Shown: positions 32,863-43,806 of the stretch, one piece after another
How positions within the stretch are numbered: the first letter of the stretch is position 1
Layout: each line of letters begins with the position of its first letter
Origin: Euphorbia lathyris
Taxonomy: Eukaryota > Streptophyta > Magnoliopsida > Malpighiales > Euphorbiaceae
Reading direction: 5' to 3'
Length of the DNA: 64,000 nt
Assembly (NCBI RefSeq): GCF_963576675.1
Contig: NC_088916.1
Location: 22,233,501 to 22,297,500 of the forward strand
Program-made: the position numbers and the translations under genes
Notes under the pieces: model-generated
What the model was told of the DNA's origin: nothing
The model's input: only the letters and a program-made list of their open reading frames with translations
Databases searched by the model: none

Positions 32863-33367
32863 GCTCGTTTTGTATTGCTTTGTAGCTTTCATTATTGCTT
32901 TGTAGCCTTCATTATTGCTTTGTAGCTTTTATTAGAGTTTCCCCGATGTATAGCTGATGTATAGGGAGTGGGGTGGATAGTAGGTAGGCTTTTTGTGAAA
33001 AGTAGGATAGGAAATGTATAACTCGTGATTCATATTACCATGCATTCAGTAGATTATGATGATTCCAACCATTCTCGTCAAATATATTCATGCCTTTATT
33101 TATTTACAAACAACAGAAATACTTAGTCTCTTATACATTGTTTTTGTAATTGCTCAAGTCATAACTATTGTTACCAGGACCCGCCTTTAGGTTTTCGGAT
33201 CCCGGCGATTTTTCTCCTCTCCTTTTACTATCCCGGAATTTTTAAATGAGTGCCCTTTCGGGTTTTCACCCATTGGGATTTCCCTTATTGTTGCATAGGT
33301 CGCCCTTTGCGGGTTTTCAACCTATCGGGAATTTTTCTTTATTTTTCGTTTTTTTTTTTTTTTTTTT
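32863..33367. other. Convergent spacer between antisense ORF and integrase
   Basis: About 500 bp without a gene. It contains a short repeated word (ATTGCTTTGTAGC, three times near 32873-32930) and a T tract at 33350-33370. The ends of two convergent transcription units would lie here. Confidence 0.55.
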
Positions 33368-34804
33368 TTACGAAAAGTATTTCTTAAGCCTATCCAGGTT
33401 GGTAGGTTCGGAGAATTCTAGGCCGTCCATTGTGGTTAACTTCACCGCTCCTTTGCTTAGTATCTTCTTCACGACGAATGGTCCTTCCCAGTTAGGCCTG
33501 AACTTCCCCCTCGGGTCGGTGTGCGTCACACGGATCTGTTTCAGCACCAAATCTCCTTCTTTGATAGGACTGGTCTTGACTTTTTTATTGAAAGCCCGAG
33601 CCATCCTTCTTTGATATAAATGTACATGGTAAAGCGCTTCCATCCTTTTTTCGTCAACTAGAGCCAACTGCTCACATCGCTTCTTCGCCCATTCCGCCTC
33701 GGGAATTTCTGCCTCCACTGCGATTCTCAACGATCGCTTTTCGATCTCAATCGGCAAGACTGCTTCTGTTCCATACACCAAAGAGAATGGCGTTGCCCCA
33801 GTTGAGGTTCTAATTGTCGTGCGATAAGCCCATAATGCGAGTGGGAGCTGCTCATGCCAATTCCGATGTGATTCCACCGTTTTTACGAGAATCCTCTTAA
33901 GGTTCTTATTAGCTGCTTCTACTGCTCCATTAGCCTGTGGACGGTATGGAGAAGACCTGTGATGTTCAATGCCATATTCTCGGAAAAGATTTCTTACTTC
34001 CCCCTGAAACTGGACCCCATTATCCGTAATCATGTGATGAGGCACTCCGAACCTGGTGATCAAGTGTTTTTCAATGAACTTTCTCATCTGCTTGGATCCC
34101 AGTTTGCTAAACGACTCTGCTTCTACCCACTTGGTGAAATAATCGATGGCGACAGCAATAAACTTATGTCCATTTGAAGCGTTAGGCCTTACTTCGCCGA
34201 TGATGTCAATACCCCAAGCAGCGAATGGCCAAATAGGTGCTAGCACATGTAGTTCCATGGCCGGAAGATGACTGCAATCGCCGTGGATTTGACAATCATG
34301 GCATTTCTTTGCATACTCGTTACAATCTCTTTCCATGGTGAGCCAGTAGAAGCCTTGCCTTATGATTTTCTTTGCTAACACCGCTCCTCCCATATGGGCC
34401 CCGCAAATTCCTGAATGCACCGATTCCATCGCCTCGCGGGCTTCTCCCGCATCTAAGCACCTTAGCTGTAACCCATCGATGTGCCTTTTGTAAACTAATT
34501 CGTCGTGGATGACGAACTGCCGAGCTAACCTTCTAATCACTGCTTGATCCCTCGGTTCTGACTCTGTCGGATATATTCCATTTCTCATGAAGTTCACGAT
34601 ATCGAAATACCACGATTTTTCATCTGCCCCTAACAGCATTACGTCCTCGTAGCATGGTTTGTGAGATCTCCTTAATACCAACGGTTTCGAGGCAAGGTTC
34701 CGGGGGTTGTCCCAAACTAACACCAAAGTGGCCAAAGCATCCGCCGCCTGGTTCTGCGCTCGAGGAATGTGATAGAAATGACACTCCTTGAATCTTTGTG
34801 CCAA
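33368..34804 (-). CDS. Tat integrase (with end of RNase H)
   Basis: 478 codons. The first ~30 residues (CHFYHIPRAQNQAADALATL) are the end of the second RNase H. An HHCC zinc-binding region follows (HSGICGAHMGG ... CHDCQIHG, about 130-175), then a DDE core with D in WGIDIIGEV, D in MITDNGVQF and E in NGAVEAANKNLKR. The C-terminal part carries GDLVLKQIR and FRPNWEGPFVV. It ends LDRLKKYFS. All catalytic residues are visible and the stretch is open. A frame break near 34800 separates it from the rest of pol, so it would not be made as part of a polyprotein. Confidence 0.93.
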   Translation of the reverse strand: MAQRFKECHFYHIPRAQNQAADALATLVLVWDNPRNLASKPLVLRRSHKPCYEDVMLLGADEKSWYFDIVNFMRNGIYPTESEPRDQAVIRRLARQFVIHDELVYKRHIDGLQLRCLDAGEAREAMESVHSGICGAHMGGAVLAKKIIRQGFYWLTMERDCNEYAKKCHDCQIHGDCSHLPAMELHVLAPIWPFAAWGIDIIGEVRPNASNGHKFIAVAIDYFTKWVEAESFSKLGSKQMRKFIEKHLITRFGVPHHMITDNGVQFQGEVRNLFREYGIEHHRSSPYRPQANGAVEAANKNLKRILVKTVESHRNWHEQLPLALWAYRTTIRTSTGATPFSLVYGTEAVLPIEIEKRSLRIAVEAEIPEAEWAKKRCEQLALVDEKRMEALYHVHLYQRRMARAFNKKVKTSPIKEGDLVLKQIRVTHTDPRGKFRPNWEGPFVVKKILSKGAVKLTTMDGLEFSEPTNLDRLKKYFS

Positions 34805-35387
34805 CCCCTTCTAGCTGATCTAGATATGGATGTAGCCTTTCTTCCCTCACTTCCCAGTTTCCTTGTGCCTGTTCGATGATCAACTTGGAGTCACCCCAAA
34901 TTTCGACATATGATGCTCCCAGTGCCGCTAATGACTCTAAACCATAAATGCACGCTTCATATTCGGCCATATTATTAGTGAGAGGGAAGGATAACTTCTT
35001 GGCCATCGGGATCCTTTCTCCTTCCGGTGAGGTAAGTAGTACTCCTACTCCGGCTCCATTCGAATTAACTGCTCCATCGAAGAACATTTTCCACGGTATA
35101 ACTTCGATTGCGTTCAAGTGCTCATCGGGGAAATCATAGCTTACTTCTTCCTCTTCTGCATTCAGGGGTTGGTTAGCCAGAAACTCTGCCACGGCCCTTC
35201 CTTTGATAACCTTCTTCGTCACATATTCAATGTCAAACTCGGACAGAAGCAACAACCATCGGGCTAACTTCCCCGTCAAGGATGGAGTTCGGTACAAATA
35301 CTTCACGGGGTCCATCCAAGAAATAATGATCACTTTATACGATTGAAAATAATGCCGTAGTTTCTTTGTCAACCATACTACTGCCAC
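34620..35387 (-). pseudogene. Tat RNase H segment with the second (archaeal-type) RNase H
   Basis: Residues 1-75 finish the first RNase H (VKYLYRTPSLTGKLARWLLLL, EFDIEYVTKK). A second RNase H follows at about 98-190 with MFFDGAVNSNGAGVG, LTNNMAEYEACIYGL and EIWGDSKLIIEQAQG, giving the D-E-D series. Two RNase H domains between RT and integrase are diagnostic of the Tat lineage. The last ~65 residues are out of frame with the true continuation (frameshift near 34800). The link to the preceding RT stretch is also frame-broken near 35340. Confidence 0.9.
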
Positions 35388-36057
35388 ACATGTCTTTTTC
35401 GATCATGTTGTACTTGAGCTCGTACTCCAGGAACTTCTTACTCAAATAATACACCGCGTGCTCCACACCGGTGTCTCCCTCTTGAGCCAACATTGCCCCA
35501 ATAGATCGCTCCTCGATCGCTACATAGAGGAGAAGCGGCTTTCCTAGTTTAGGCGGTCTCAGCACTGGCGGATTAGACAAATAGTTCCGGACGCTCTCCA
35601 AAGCTTGTTGACACTTATCATTCCAGATGGTGGGTTGGTCTTTCCTTAACAACTTAAAGATTGGCTCGCAGATTGCGGTGAGTCTTGCTATGAACCGACT
35701 GATATATTGAACCTGCCCCAGAAACCCTCTCACTTCTTTCTCATTTTTCGGCGCCGGCATCTCCTGTATAGCCTTCACTTTATCAGGATCCACCTCGATT
35801 CCCTTATTTCCGATTACATAGCCTAAGATTTTCCCCGACGAAACGCCGAAAAAGCACTTCTTCGGGTTTAACCTTAGCTTGAATTCTGCAATTCGGGCCA
35901 AAAACTTCTCGAGCGCGGCAAAATGCCCTTCTCTTGTCTCTGATTTGACCATCATATCGTCCACATAGACTTCTACCTCATTGTGTATCATATCATGGAA
36001 CAGTGCTGTGGCCATTCTCTGATAAGTTGCCCCGGCATTTTTCAACCCAAACGGCAT
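35335..36057 (-). pseudogene. Tat reverse transcriptase, C-terminal part
   Basis: 240 codons starting MPFGLKNAGATYQR with the catalytic VYVDDMMVKS, then NPKKCFFGVSSGKILGYVI, and the first RNase H connection (LLLYVAIEERSIGAMLAQ, AVYYLSKKFLEYELKY). The preceding RT part (KACPKDEFALPHIDVLID, VDGFMGYMQVQMA) ends at a stop at 36115-36117 and is fused upstream to gag. The RT N-terminus and protease are gone. Confidence 0.9.
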
Positions 36058-36114
36058 TACTCTGTAACAGTATGTCCCCCACTCAGTTGTGAACGAGGTT
36101 TTTGCTTTGTGCTT

Positions 36115-37194
36115 TTAGGCCATCTGAACTTGCATGTAGCCCATGAAACCATCCACATTCGTGTGTAATACACTTGACGCTGCACTGTCGATCAATACGT
36201 CGATATGAGGCAATGCGAACTCATCCTTGGGGCATGCCTTATTAAGATTGAAAGTTGACCCTTTTCTTTCTTTTCTCTCTTCAATAGTTAATGCTTGAGC
36301 AATTTGTATAAGTTTAGGATTTTCATCCGTATCAAGATTGAAAGTTGACATTTCTATCGTATTGATTTCAAATGTAGGCATGTTATATGGATGAGAATGC
36401 ATGGAATGATCATGATCAACATCAAGCAAGTAAGCAAAATCAGAATTCATTTCATTGATAGCATGGGTGATTACATCATCTGATTCAAACAAAGCAGTAA
36501 TACAATTTTCATCATCAGGGTTCTCGGGTTTTTCATGAACTTTGGAGGTACTAGGCTCGTCCACCGCTCCCGCAGTTGCTTCAATGGTGATGACTTGCTC
36601 CTCGGCATTCAAATCCAGCGTCATAATCTCCTCGACAAAGCAGCTCGCCTTTCCTTTGCCCCAGTCGGCAACATCATTGAAGATTTCAAACCCCGACAGA
36701 ATCTTTCCTTCGGCGCTAACAGCCACTTCCGACTCATCATCAGACTCATCCCAGATGTTGATCGGAACCCTTTGATTGATACCTTCCTCGTCGGAGGAAC
36801 TTCCCCAAACGTCCACGACCATCAAATCCATTATGTGAGGGACATTCGGATTTATGTAGGAAGGGTCCGACGATCCATAACGAGCCCAGCCTATCAGTTC
36901 TTCATAGTCCTTGAGGAACACTCCATTCATTCTTCTAGCCACGAGTGGAATAGCACCCTTCCGGATGCACATGAGTTGCTCCTGATCACTCAAGGTGACC
37001 CGACACGAGGCATACTTGAACCTCCATCTTCTAGCATAATCCACAAATGGTTCCTCGGGGAATTGCCTGATCCTTTCTAAATCTTCCAACGACCCTGTCC
37101 ACGGAATGTACCTCTCATACCTCTGCACAAAGGCCTCCATGAGGGATCCCCAGTCCCCTTTTGTCTTTGGCGCGAGCATTCGGTGCCACATCAA
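36115..37194 (-). pseudogene. Tat gag C-terminal part fused to a remnant of RT
   Basis: The N-terminal ~120 residues are gag-like (WGSLMEAFVQRYERY, PFVDYARRWRFKY, LIGWARYG). An acidic spacer follows, then the stub NPKLIQIAQALTIEERKE, which normally precedes RT. It jumps directly to NKACPKDEFALPHIDVLID of RT. The junction lies in a 15-bp direct repeat (TCAACTTTCAATCTT on the minus strand, near 36250 and 36340), so the intervening protease and RT N-terminus were probably lost by recombination between repeats or by template switching. Confidence 0.82.
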
Positions 37195-37229
37195 AGCTTC
37201 TCCTATAAGTGTCTTTGGAAAATGCTGGA

Positions 37230-38735
37230 CTAACTCACTTCGAACATGTAGGCACGGAAACGGTTTATGTGATCAATGGGGTTCTCATCTCCCTTATACT
37301 TAGACATGGCTGTTACTGCTTCAGGTGTCTCCTCTTCGGATAATGCAGGCATTTCCTCTGGACATTCCCGTGCGGCGTATTTCTTGATGAATCTCTTAGT
37401 CATTTTTGCCCAATCTGCTTTAAAGTGCATTGGAAGAGACATGTACCACACTAGTGACTCTCCTGCCAGTGAGTTGCAAAACAAGCTCGTGATCTCCCCC
37501 TCTTTGAAACCTAGAGGACCCATAGCCGACAGATAAAAATGCAAGTGCTCCATGGGGTCCTTCCCTTCATTATACTTGCTGACAGTCGGAAACGGACGCT
37601 TGATAGGTCCAATCTGCATCGCAAAGCGCTCCGCAGTTCTATCTTCAGCTCTTTGGTACTTTTCTAAAAACAAATCCGACAACCGATCCCAATCGTGCTT
37701 GCAAGAATCGGGTAATGAGTGGAACCATTCCAAAGGTTCGCCTACCAGCGAGTGGTGGAACCATTGAGGAATTTCATCTACTCCGAAGGATTCAATAAAC
37801 ATGTCGTGCATATATTCACGCAAGTGCACCTCGGGATCTCTTCCTCCACTAAACAAACCCAAATTTGGCACAATAGTCCGAGACGACCCTTCTCCGGTCT
37901 CTTCAGCACTATCCTCATCATACGGTGCTCCACCATCCGAGCCTTCCCCCATCGGTTCATCCTCTTGTTCTTCACCAAGGAAGGACACATACAGACCATT
38001 TCCTACATTGCTCTTTTCATCGGAGTCCAACAACTCCTCTACATTTTCCTCGAAGGATTCCATCACTACCGTTTCTGTCAAACCAACTCCGATCGTACTC
38101 ACCCTATGATTAGGCAATGGATTACGCCTAATGGAAGGGTTCACTGACGAAGGATCAGCTATCTTCTTCTCTTCGATTAAATCTTGGATTTCGTGTTTCA
38201 ACCTCTCGCAATTCTCAATTGTATGCCCATAACTGCTATGGAATTCACAATACCCTCTAGCCTGTATCTGCGGAGTAGGTTGAGCTTTGTTATACGGGGT
38301 AAGGGCTTTCAACAATCCCTTTTTTTGCAGACGCTCGAAAACTTTCGCGTAGGTCTGATCGAACTTGGCGAACCGCCTCTTCTCAATAGCATTAAGATCA
38401 ACCACTTTCACTGCTGCGGATTCCGTACTCGCACTAGGCCCTCCGGCACTATACCCAGACTTCGTCCACTTGGTATAAGCTTTCTTTGGCTCCCCATCCC
38501 CTTCAACAGTCAAGGCACAACTATACATCTGATTGAAATCAGTAAATGGCATATACCGCAACTCATTCTTGATATACGGCAACGTGTTGCCAACCACCAT
38601 TCGGATCTGATCCTGCTCGAGCGGCTTTTGTTTCATCACTGTGGCCTTAGCCCTCCATCTTTTCACAAAATCGGAAAAGGATTCCCCAGCCTGTTGCTTA
38701 GTGCTCTCTAACTCTTTCAAAGTGACCTCCAGCAT
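37230..38735 (-). pseudogene. Tat gag with NC motif and extra capsid-like modules
   Basis: 501 codons. Residues 1-80 complete a normal gag (QAGESFSDFVKRWRAKA). Residues 163-176 are a CX2HX4HX4C knuckle (CEFHSSYGHTIENC). After an acidic linker come capsid-like modules at 293-360 and 386-453 and the start of another at 478. Each has the frame G..DP..H...Y...M, then F..SL.GE.L.W...LP...K.DW...L...F..KY. The last continues into the ORF at 37194 after a frameshift near 37215. Spacing is about 92 residues. Gag forms the particle around element RNA; extra capsid modules after the nucleocapsid are not the usual layout. Confidence 0.8.
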
Positions 38736-39357
38736 GGTGTTAAAGCTATACTGAGCGATGAATGACTTCGCTAATTACTTCCAATCCCTCTTTGTTACCA
38801 CCGGCAATGCATGAAACCATGTGAGGGAAGCCCTCTAGGTAGGTGTTAAACAGCCCCAGGACTTGATCCTCAGTCAGGATCGTGTGCTTCATCACAGCAA
38901 CATACTGATTCATGTGAGTGGTGGGATCTCCAGTTCCATCGAACTTTTTCATGTCGGGGAGACGAAATTTTAAAGGCAAAGCTGTTGCCGATAAACAATT
39001 CTTCAAGTTATAAAAGTCCTGACTTCCGGAACTTCCTCCGCGCAAGTCCTGCACCTCCTGCGTGATGTGTTGCTTCCATTCCTCTTCCTTAGCTTTCTCT
39101 TTTTCCAGCTGTTTTCGGATATAATCCTGATAATCCTCCTCATTCCCAAAGCGAGGACCATCGTTCAGCTCATTCTCAGCATGCTTACTACCACTCTTGT
39201 TGTCCTTCAGTGCTAACTCCGCTAGCTGGGCCAAGATCGCGGCCAGCTGATCATTGATATTGTTCACAGAATTCTCCAATTCAGCCACTTTCTCGTCGGT
39301 CGCAGACATACTGACGGAAGACTGAGTATACCCAGACGAAGATGATTCAGAAGCCAC
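38736..39357 (-). pseudogene. Tat gag N-terminal part
   Basis: Starts MASESSSSGYTQSS and holds a coiled-coil region (DEKVAELENSVNNINDQLAAILAQLAEL, 22-49; KEKAKEEEWKQHITQEVQDL). The first capsid module follows (LPDMKKFDGTGDPTTHMNQY, 133-152). The displayed frame leaves the gag frame near residue 175. The true frame continues WFHALPVVTKRDWK, hits a TAA, then LAKSFIAQYSFNTMLEVTLKELE into the next ORF. So this gag is broken by one frameshift and one stop. Confidence 0.85.
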
Positions 39358-41390
39358 AACTACTGATTCTGAACTGTCTACTCGTAGCTGATCAAACTGT
39401 CTGCAAGCCGATTACTCTCGCGAAACCACAACCGCTTAATGATGACGTCTGCGCGAACGGTATCCATTAGTATGTATGCATGATTTTATATGCATGATTC
39501 GTGGTGTGTGCGTTTATTTATTTACGATTATAAGATAAGAAAAACAAACGTTAGTTCTATTTACACGTATCACAACATCTCTCTTCCACCCTTATTCCTC
39601 CACACACTCGTTGGTCCAGGTCTCTTTCCTAGGATTTTGGTTTTTGGCTCACATTGCGGTCCAGGGGACGCGTGATGCCGTCGATTATTGCGGGAAATTA
39701 AATCATCCATCAGACAATACAGTTCGTTTTCGACACATCAGCGTTCAGTGACTAAGAAATCGACCAAGTTGGATTGTCCTTTCGGAATAACTCGTCTTTT
39801 GTCCTTTCGCGAGATGCATTAATTCAGGTTTTGACTCCCTTTGAGCGCATCTCAGTTTTTAGACGTGGTACGAGTTATTCTTCTAGTCCAATCGTTCGTT
39901 ATTGTCAATGATTCGTTCCCTTTTGTTCGCGTGGGTTCGTGTCTCGATTTTGGATTACAACGGGATCTTTTGGATCTATCGAGAGACGTAACCACGTGTT
40001 TATTTAGTGATGGAATCACTTTTGGATTTTATTTTAGGGAACGGACTCATCGCGTAACGCGTTTGTTCTTAGCGTCGAGGATCCGTTTGCTCATTTTAGC
40101 TACGTGAAAAGACGGCGAGTCTTATTTTGAGCGCACGGTAACCTTTCAGCTAGCAACAGTTCGTTGTTCTTCCCAATCCTACGGGATATATCATCTTAGT
40201 GTGGTTATAGAAAACCAACCTTTCGTTAAATCGCGTGTTTGTTCGAAGCGAGGATATCACCGTTTTCTTTCCTTTAGGCGCGAATTTAAGCAAACACGTA
40301 TATCGGGGCATATTTCTTGCAGTTTTGGTAACGGTCGAAATGATCGAGTCGTTAGTCAAAACCCGCAGTCTCGTCCATATGGCGCAATTATATGGTTTGG
40401 CTTAATTCGGCTTCGAGATTTTAAACGGGGTATACACTCGTCCGAGGCACGTATTCAACGACATTGGTTTATTTTCTTTAACTACCCTCGGGATTGATAT
40501 ATATCGTAGTCTCGGAATGATTTTGGTCGATTAGTTCATTTTTCTTTTCTTTTATTTTCTTAGTCACCTTTACGGACACATCCATTTCTCTTAAGAACGA
40601 CACGAGGCATAACGTAAAAGCTCGTCTTTCATTCGGAAGGGACGGGCTACTCGTGCGAAACTTTTCACGTTACGACAGGGTCGTTCGAAACAGAAATGTT
40701 CTTCGTTTTCGTTTCGTCATGATCTCGTTTTATCCTAACTTATTTAAAGAATGTGAATAACGGCTACTGTTAATATAGTCTTTTGTATCGAGATGTAACT
40801 ATCCTTTACACCGAACCGATTCATACTAATACATGCTTACTTCATAACACATTTCCTGAACATGTGCCTTCGTCGGGACACCGAAAGGGACAAGGCGGGT
40901 CGCACATGTTCATTCATATGAGATGACTAAGTCGTCTTTAGTTCAAATTGTTTCGATGTTTTAGGGTAATTAGTATGTCGATTCACGAGTATATATTAAC
41001 ACATCGTCTCATTTTCTTTACATACTTTAGGATTAGACACGTATCGTGGCGGTTTGAAAACACGAATTGATTCATTTATCACATCAAAAATAGTAACAGG
41101 TAATCCTATGGAAACTTCTAAGGCTACTATATGCTGACACGGCTGACCGCAGGACCTCACAGGACCGCACAAATTCGCCCCTAACGAATGGATGGGGACC
41201 CTTTGGCGCCTTACTGTAAGGGGGAACTTACACTAGCCTCTTTCGAGCGACGAATGGACTCTCGCTAGAGGTTTCACGGAAATTACCCAAAGGGTTTGCA
41301 ATAATGCACATGAATGCATACGAAAAGAAGTAAAATGATCCGTCCCCGTTAAGGGCTTAATACACGCCTTCCGGAATCAAATTTCTCGCT
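39358..41390 (-). other. Tat 5' leader
   Basis: About 2 kb between gag and the primer site without a recognisable ORF on either strand. Long leaders are common in this lineage. TCGTT/CGTTT words are frequent, but no clear tandem structure is seen. Confidence 0.65.
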
Positions 41391-41410
41391 TCCCCAGCAG
41401 AGTCGCCACT
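41391..41410 (-). other. Primer-binding site of the Tat element
   Basis: The minus strand reads TGGCGACTCTCTGCTGGGGA, two bases after the LTR end GTCTAACA. It resembles the tRNA-Arg-type primer site used by Tat/Ogre elements, with an extra CT. Confidence 0.8.
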
Positions 41411-43524
41411 TGTTAGACGAGGTGCCGCGGCCTAATCTCCCCGACATCGCCCGGTTATGAACCACCGGCCTCCTACTCAGCATGTTAGGCGATAACGGAC
41501 TAATCGTATACTTCTTTAAGTTTAAAATTCATTTGAAACCCTTTTCTTTCTTTTTTCAGAAACCGTTTTGAGCATATATTATTGGAAAGCCATACTAGTA
41601 AAGAATCACCCATTTATGTTATACATACACAGAGAAGGGGGAGAAAGAAGTGATTTATTTACAACTTCATTTACATGTCACGCTGTGTGTTTATTCTACA
41701 CTAACTTATTTTCCCCAAAACGAGTTTATTTACATGGTTCGCACCTTAATCACCGTTGGAACGATTTAGGTGCGTTTTAAAACCCCGTTTGATGAAGTTT
41801 TACCCGAATCGCCGTTGGAACGACTCGAGTGTTTGAAAACGTTAGGATAAGAACCTTTTAATGAGAAAACGTGGTTAAACATACAAGTCAATACCATGTT
41901 GTACAAATCCTTTAAGAAAATGATTCTAAAACTCTATTATTCACAAAGAAAACGATTTTAATTATAATGTTCGCTTAATCCGCCGTTGGAACGGACTAAG
42001 GTTTTAAGACGTGGTGTTTTGAGAAATGATTTGAAATGTTAACAAAAACAACTCTATTTACTTACATTAGGAAACTCTAAAAATTCATTAGTTTAAATAA
42101 TTATATTGAAAGCTCTCTTTTTGTGATTTATTTTCCTCTCTTATTTAATGGACTCTCTACCTATTATACTTGTAATAATAAACCCATTTAAACCAAGACT
42201 CATACTCAAATAAAGCCCATTTGAAACATGGACCCATGAATGGTCCAAAGGAATAAAGAAAGTAATTCTAGCATATATATATACATTTAAATAAAAAAAA
42301 TAGAATAAAGAAAATAAAAGTTTATACAAAAGAAACTATATGTATATAAAAATAGTAGGTACAATATATCTATACTTTAAAAATGTGAAAATAGTAAGTA
42401 AATCCTATAACTAAGAAAATAATATTCATCCAAAAATAATTTCCTTCAATAACCACTAAAATAATCCAAATATCCCAAAACTACATATATACATATCTAT
42501 TATAGTTTTAAATATCAAAAATAACATATACTAATATATATTAATTATTTTCTACAATACCCAAGTAAATAATCTTCAAAATAGAATCTAATAGAGCCCA
42601 AATGAATAAAAAGAAAGACATATATATACATATACTTATATTGTAAAATAGAATAATAATAAAAAAGCATACAAATATTCTAAAATAATTACATATACTA
42701 AAGGTCTAAAATAATTTGAAAAGCATATATTACATAACTATACATATATATATTAAGGATTAAAAGCTTAAAAGTTAAGAAAAAGGGACTGAAATGACAT
42801 CTTTTACGTTTTGGCAGATTTACCGACGGAAAATCCGTCGATAAACAGCATTTAGTGACAGAAATGACAAATTACAGCAGCACTCCAATATTCTCCAGAT
42901 TTATTCGAAAGCTTTAAATTAAATCTAATTCAATCGTTTTGGATTTCCGAACTACCAAAAATGGATCATAGTCGAAAACGGAAGTTACTAAAAGACGTTT
43001 TTTATTTCAAATCATTATTTGAAAATTTCTTTTAAATTAAAAACTTGTAATTACAACGTTTTCGATACCCGAACTACCTTTTTATCGGATCACGGTTCGT
43101 ATTGGGATATCAAAACGAGGTTTTTTATTTTAAAACAAAACCGAATTTTATTCAACACGAAATGGAAATTAAATAAATACGCTAATTAAATAAAATATGA
43201 CAACATAAATAAATAACTAAATAAATAAAAACTATAACATAAAAATAAATAGGAGAAGAAGATAAATAAAATAAAATAAAAGAGAGTCTAGTCCTCGGAT
43301 AATACCTTAAATTCGGTATCTGACAGTCGAAGCCGATTGATTCCACGAACCACGATCTTCCGTTTTTAATAAAAATTTAGTAAAAATTGAACTTTAGGAA
43401 ATTTGGAATTTTTGAGAAAAAAAATATTTTTCTCAAAAAAATTCACTCTCTCTCTAAAAATGTTTAGAGTGAGAAAGCTCTCTCCAAAAATCACCTCCCC
43501 CCTTTGCATTGGGATCCGTGCCCT

Positions 43525-43530
43525 TATATA
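43525..43530 (-). promoter_or_regulatory. TATA box of the Tat 5' LTR
   Basis: TATATA within CCCTATATAAGGG (minus strand). It lies just downstream of the palindromic array in transcription direction, so genomic transcripts should start near 43500. Confidence 0.6.
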
Positions 43531-43549
43531 GGGAAACGGATCCCGGAAC

Positions 43550-43806
43550 TTTGGGCGACGCCCAAGTAAAATTGGGCGTCGCCCAAAGTCGTTGGGCGGC
43601 CGCCCAACCCTAAGTTGGGCTACCGCCCAACAATGTTGGGCGGCCGCCCAACATTTGTTGGGCGATCGCCCAACAATTGTTGGGCGATCGCCCAACAATT
43701 GTTGGGCGAGCGCCCAACGCAAGGTTGGGCGCCCGCGCCCAACCAACGTTGGGCGCTCGCCCAACGCTCGTTGGGCGTTTGCCTGACGTGGTTGGGCGCC
43801 CGCCCG
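43550..43806. repeat. Palindromic GC-rich array in the Tat 5' LTR
   Basis: Ten successive TTGGGC-N-GCCCAA palindromes followed by two imperfect ones, against seven plus two in the other LTR. Central tetramers vary (GACG, GTCG, GGCC, TACC, GATC, GAGC, GCTC). Spacers CAACAATTGTTG make neighbouring units mutually complementary. Confidence 0.92.

Noticed and set aside
34948..35139. Small plus-strand ORFs across the Tat pol and copia pol regions
   Set aside because: They mirror confirmed coding frames on the minus strand.
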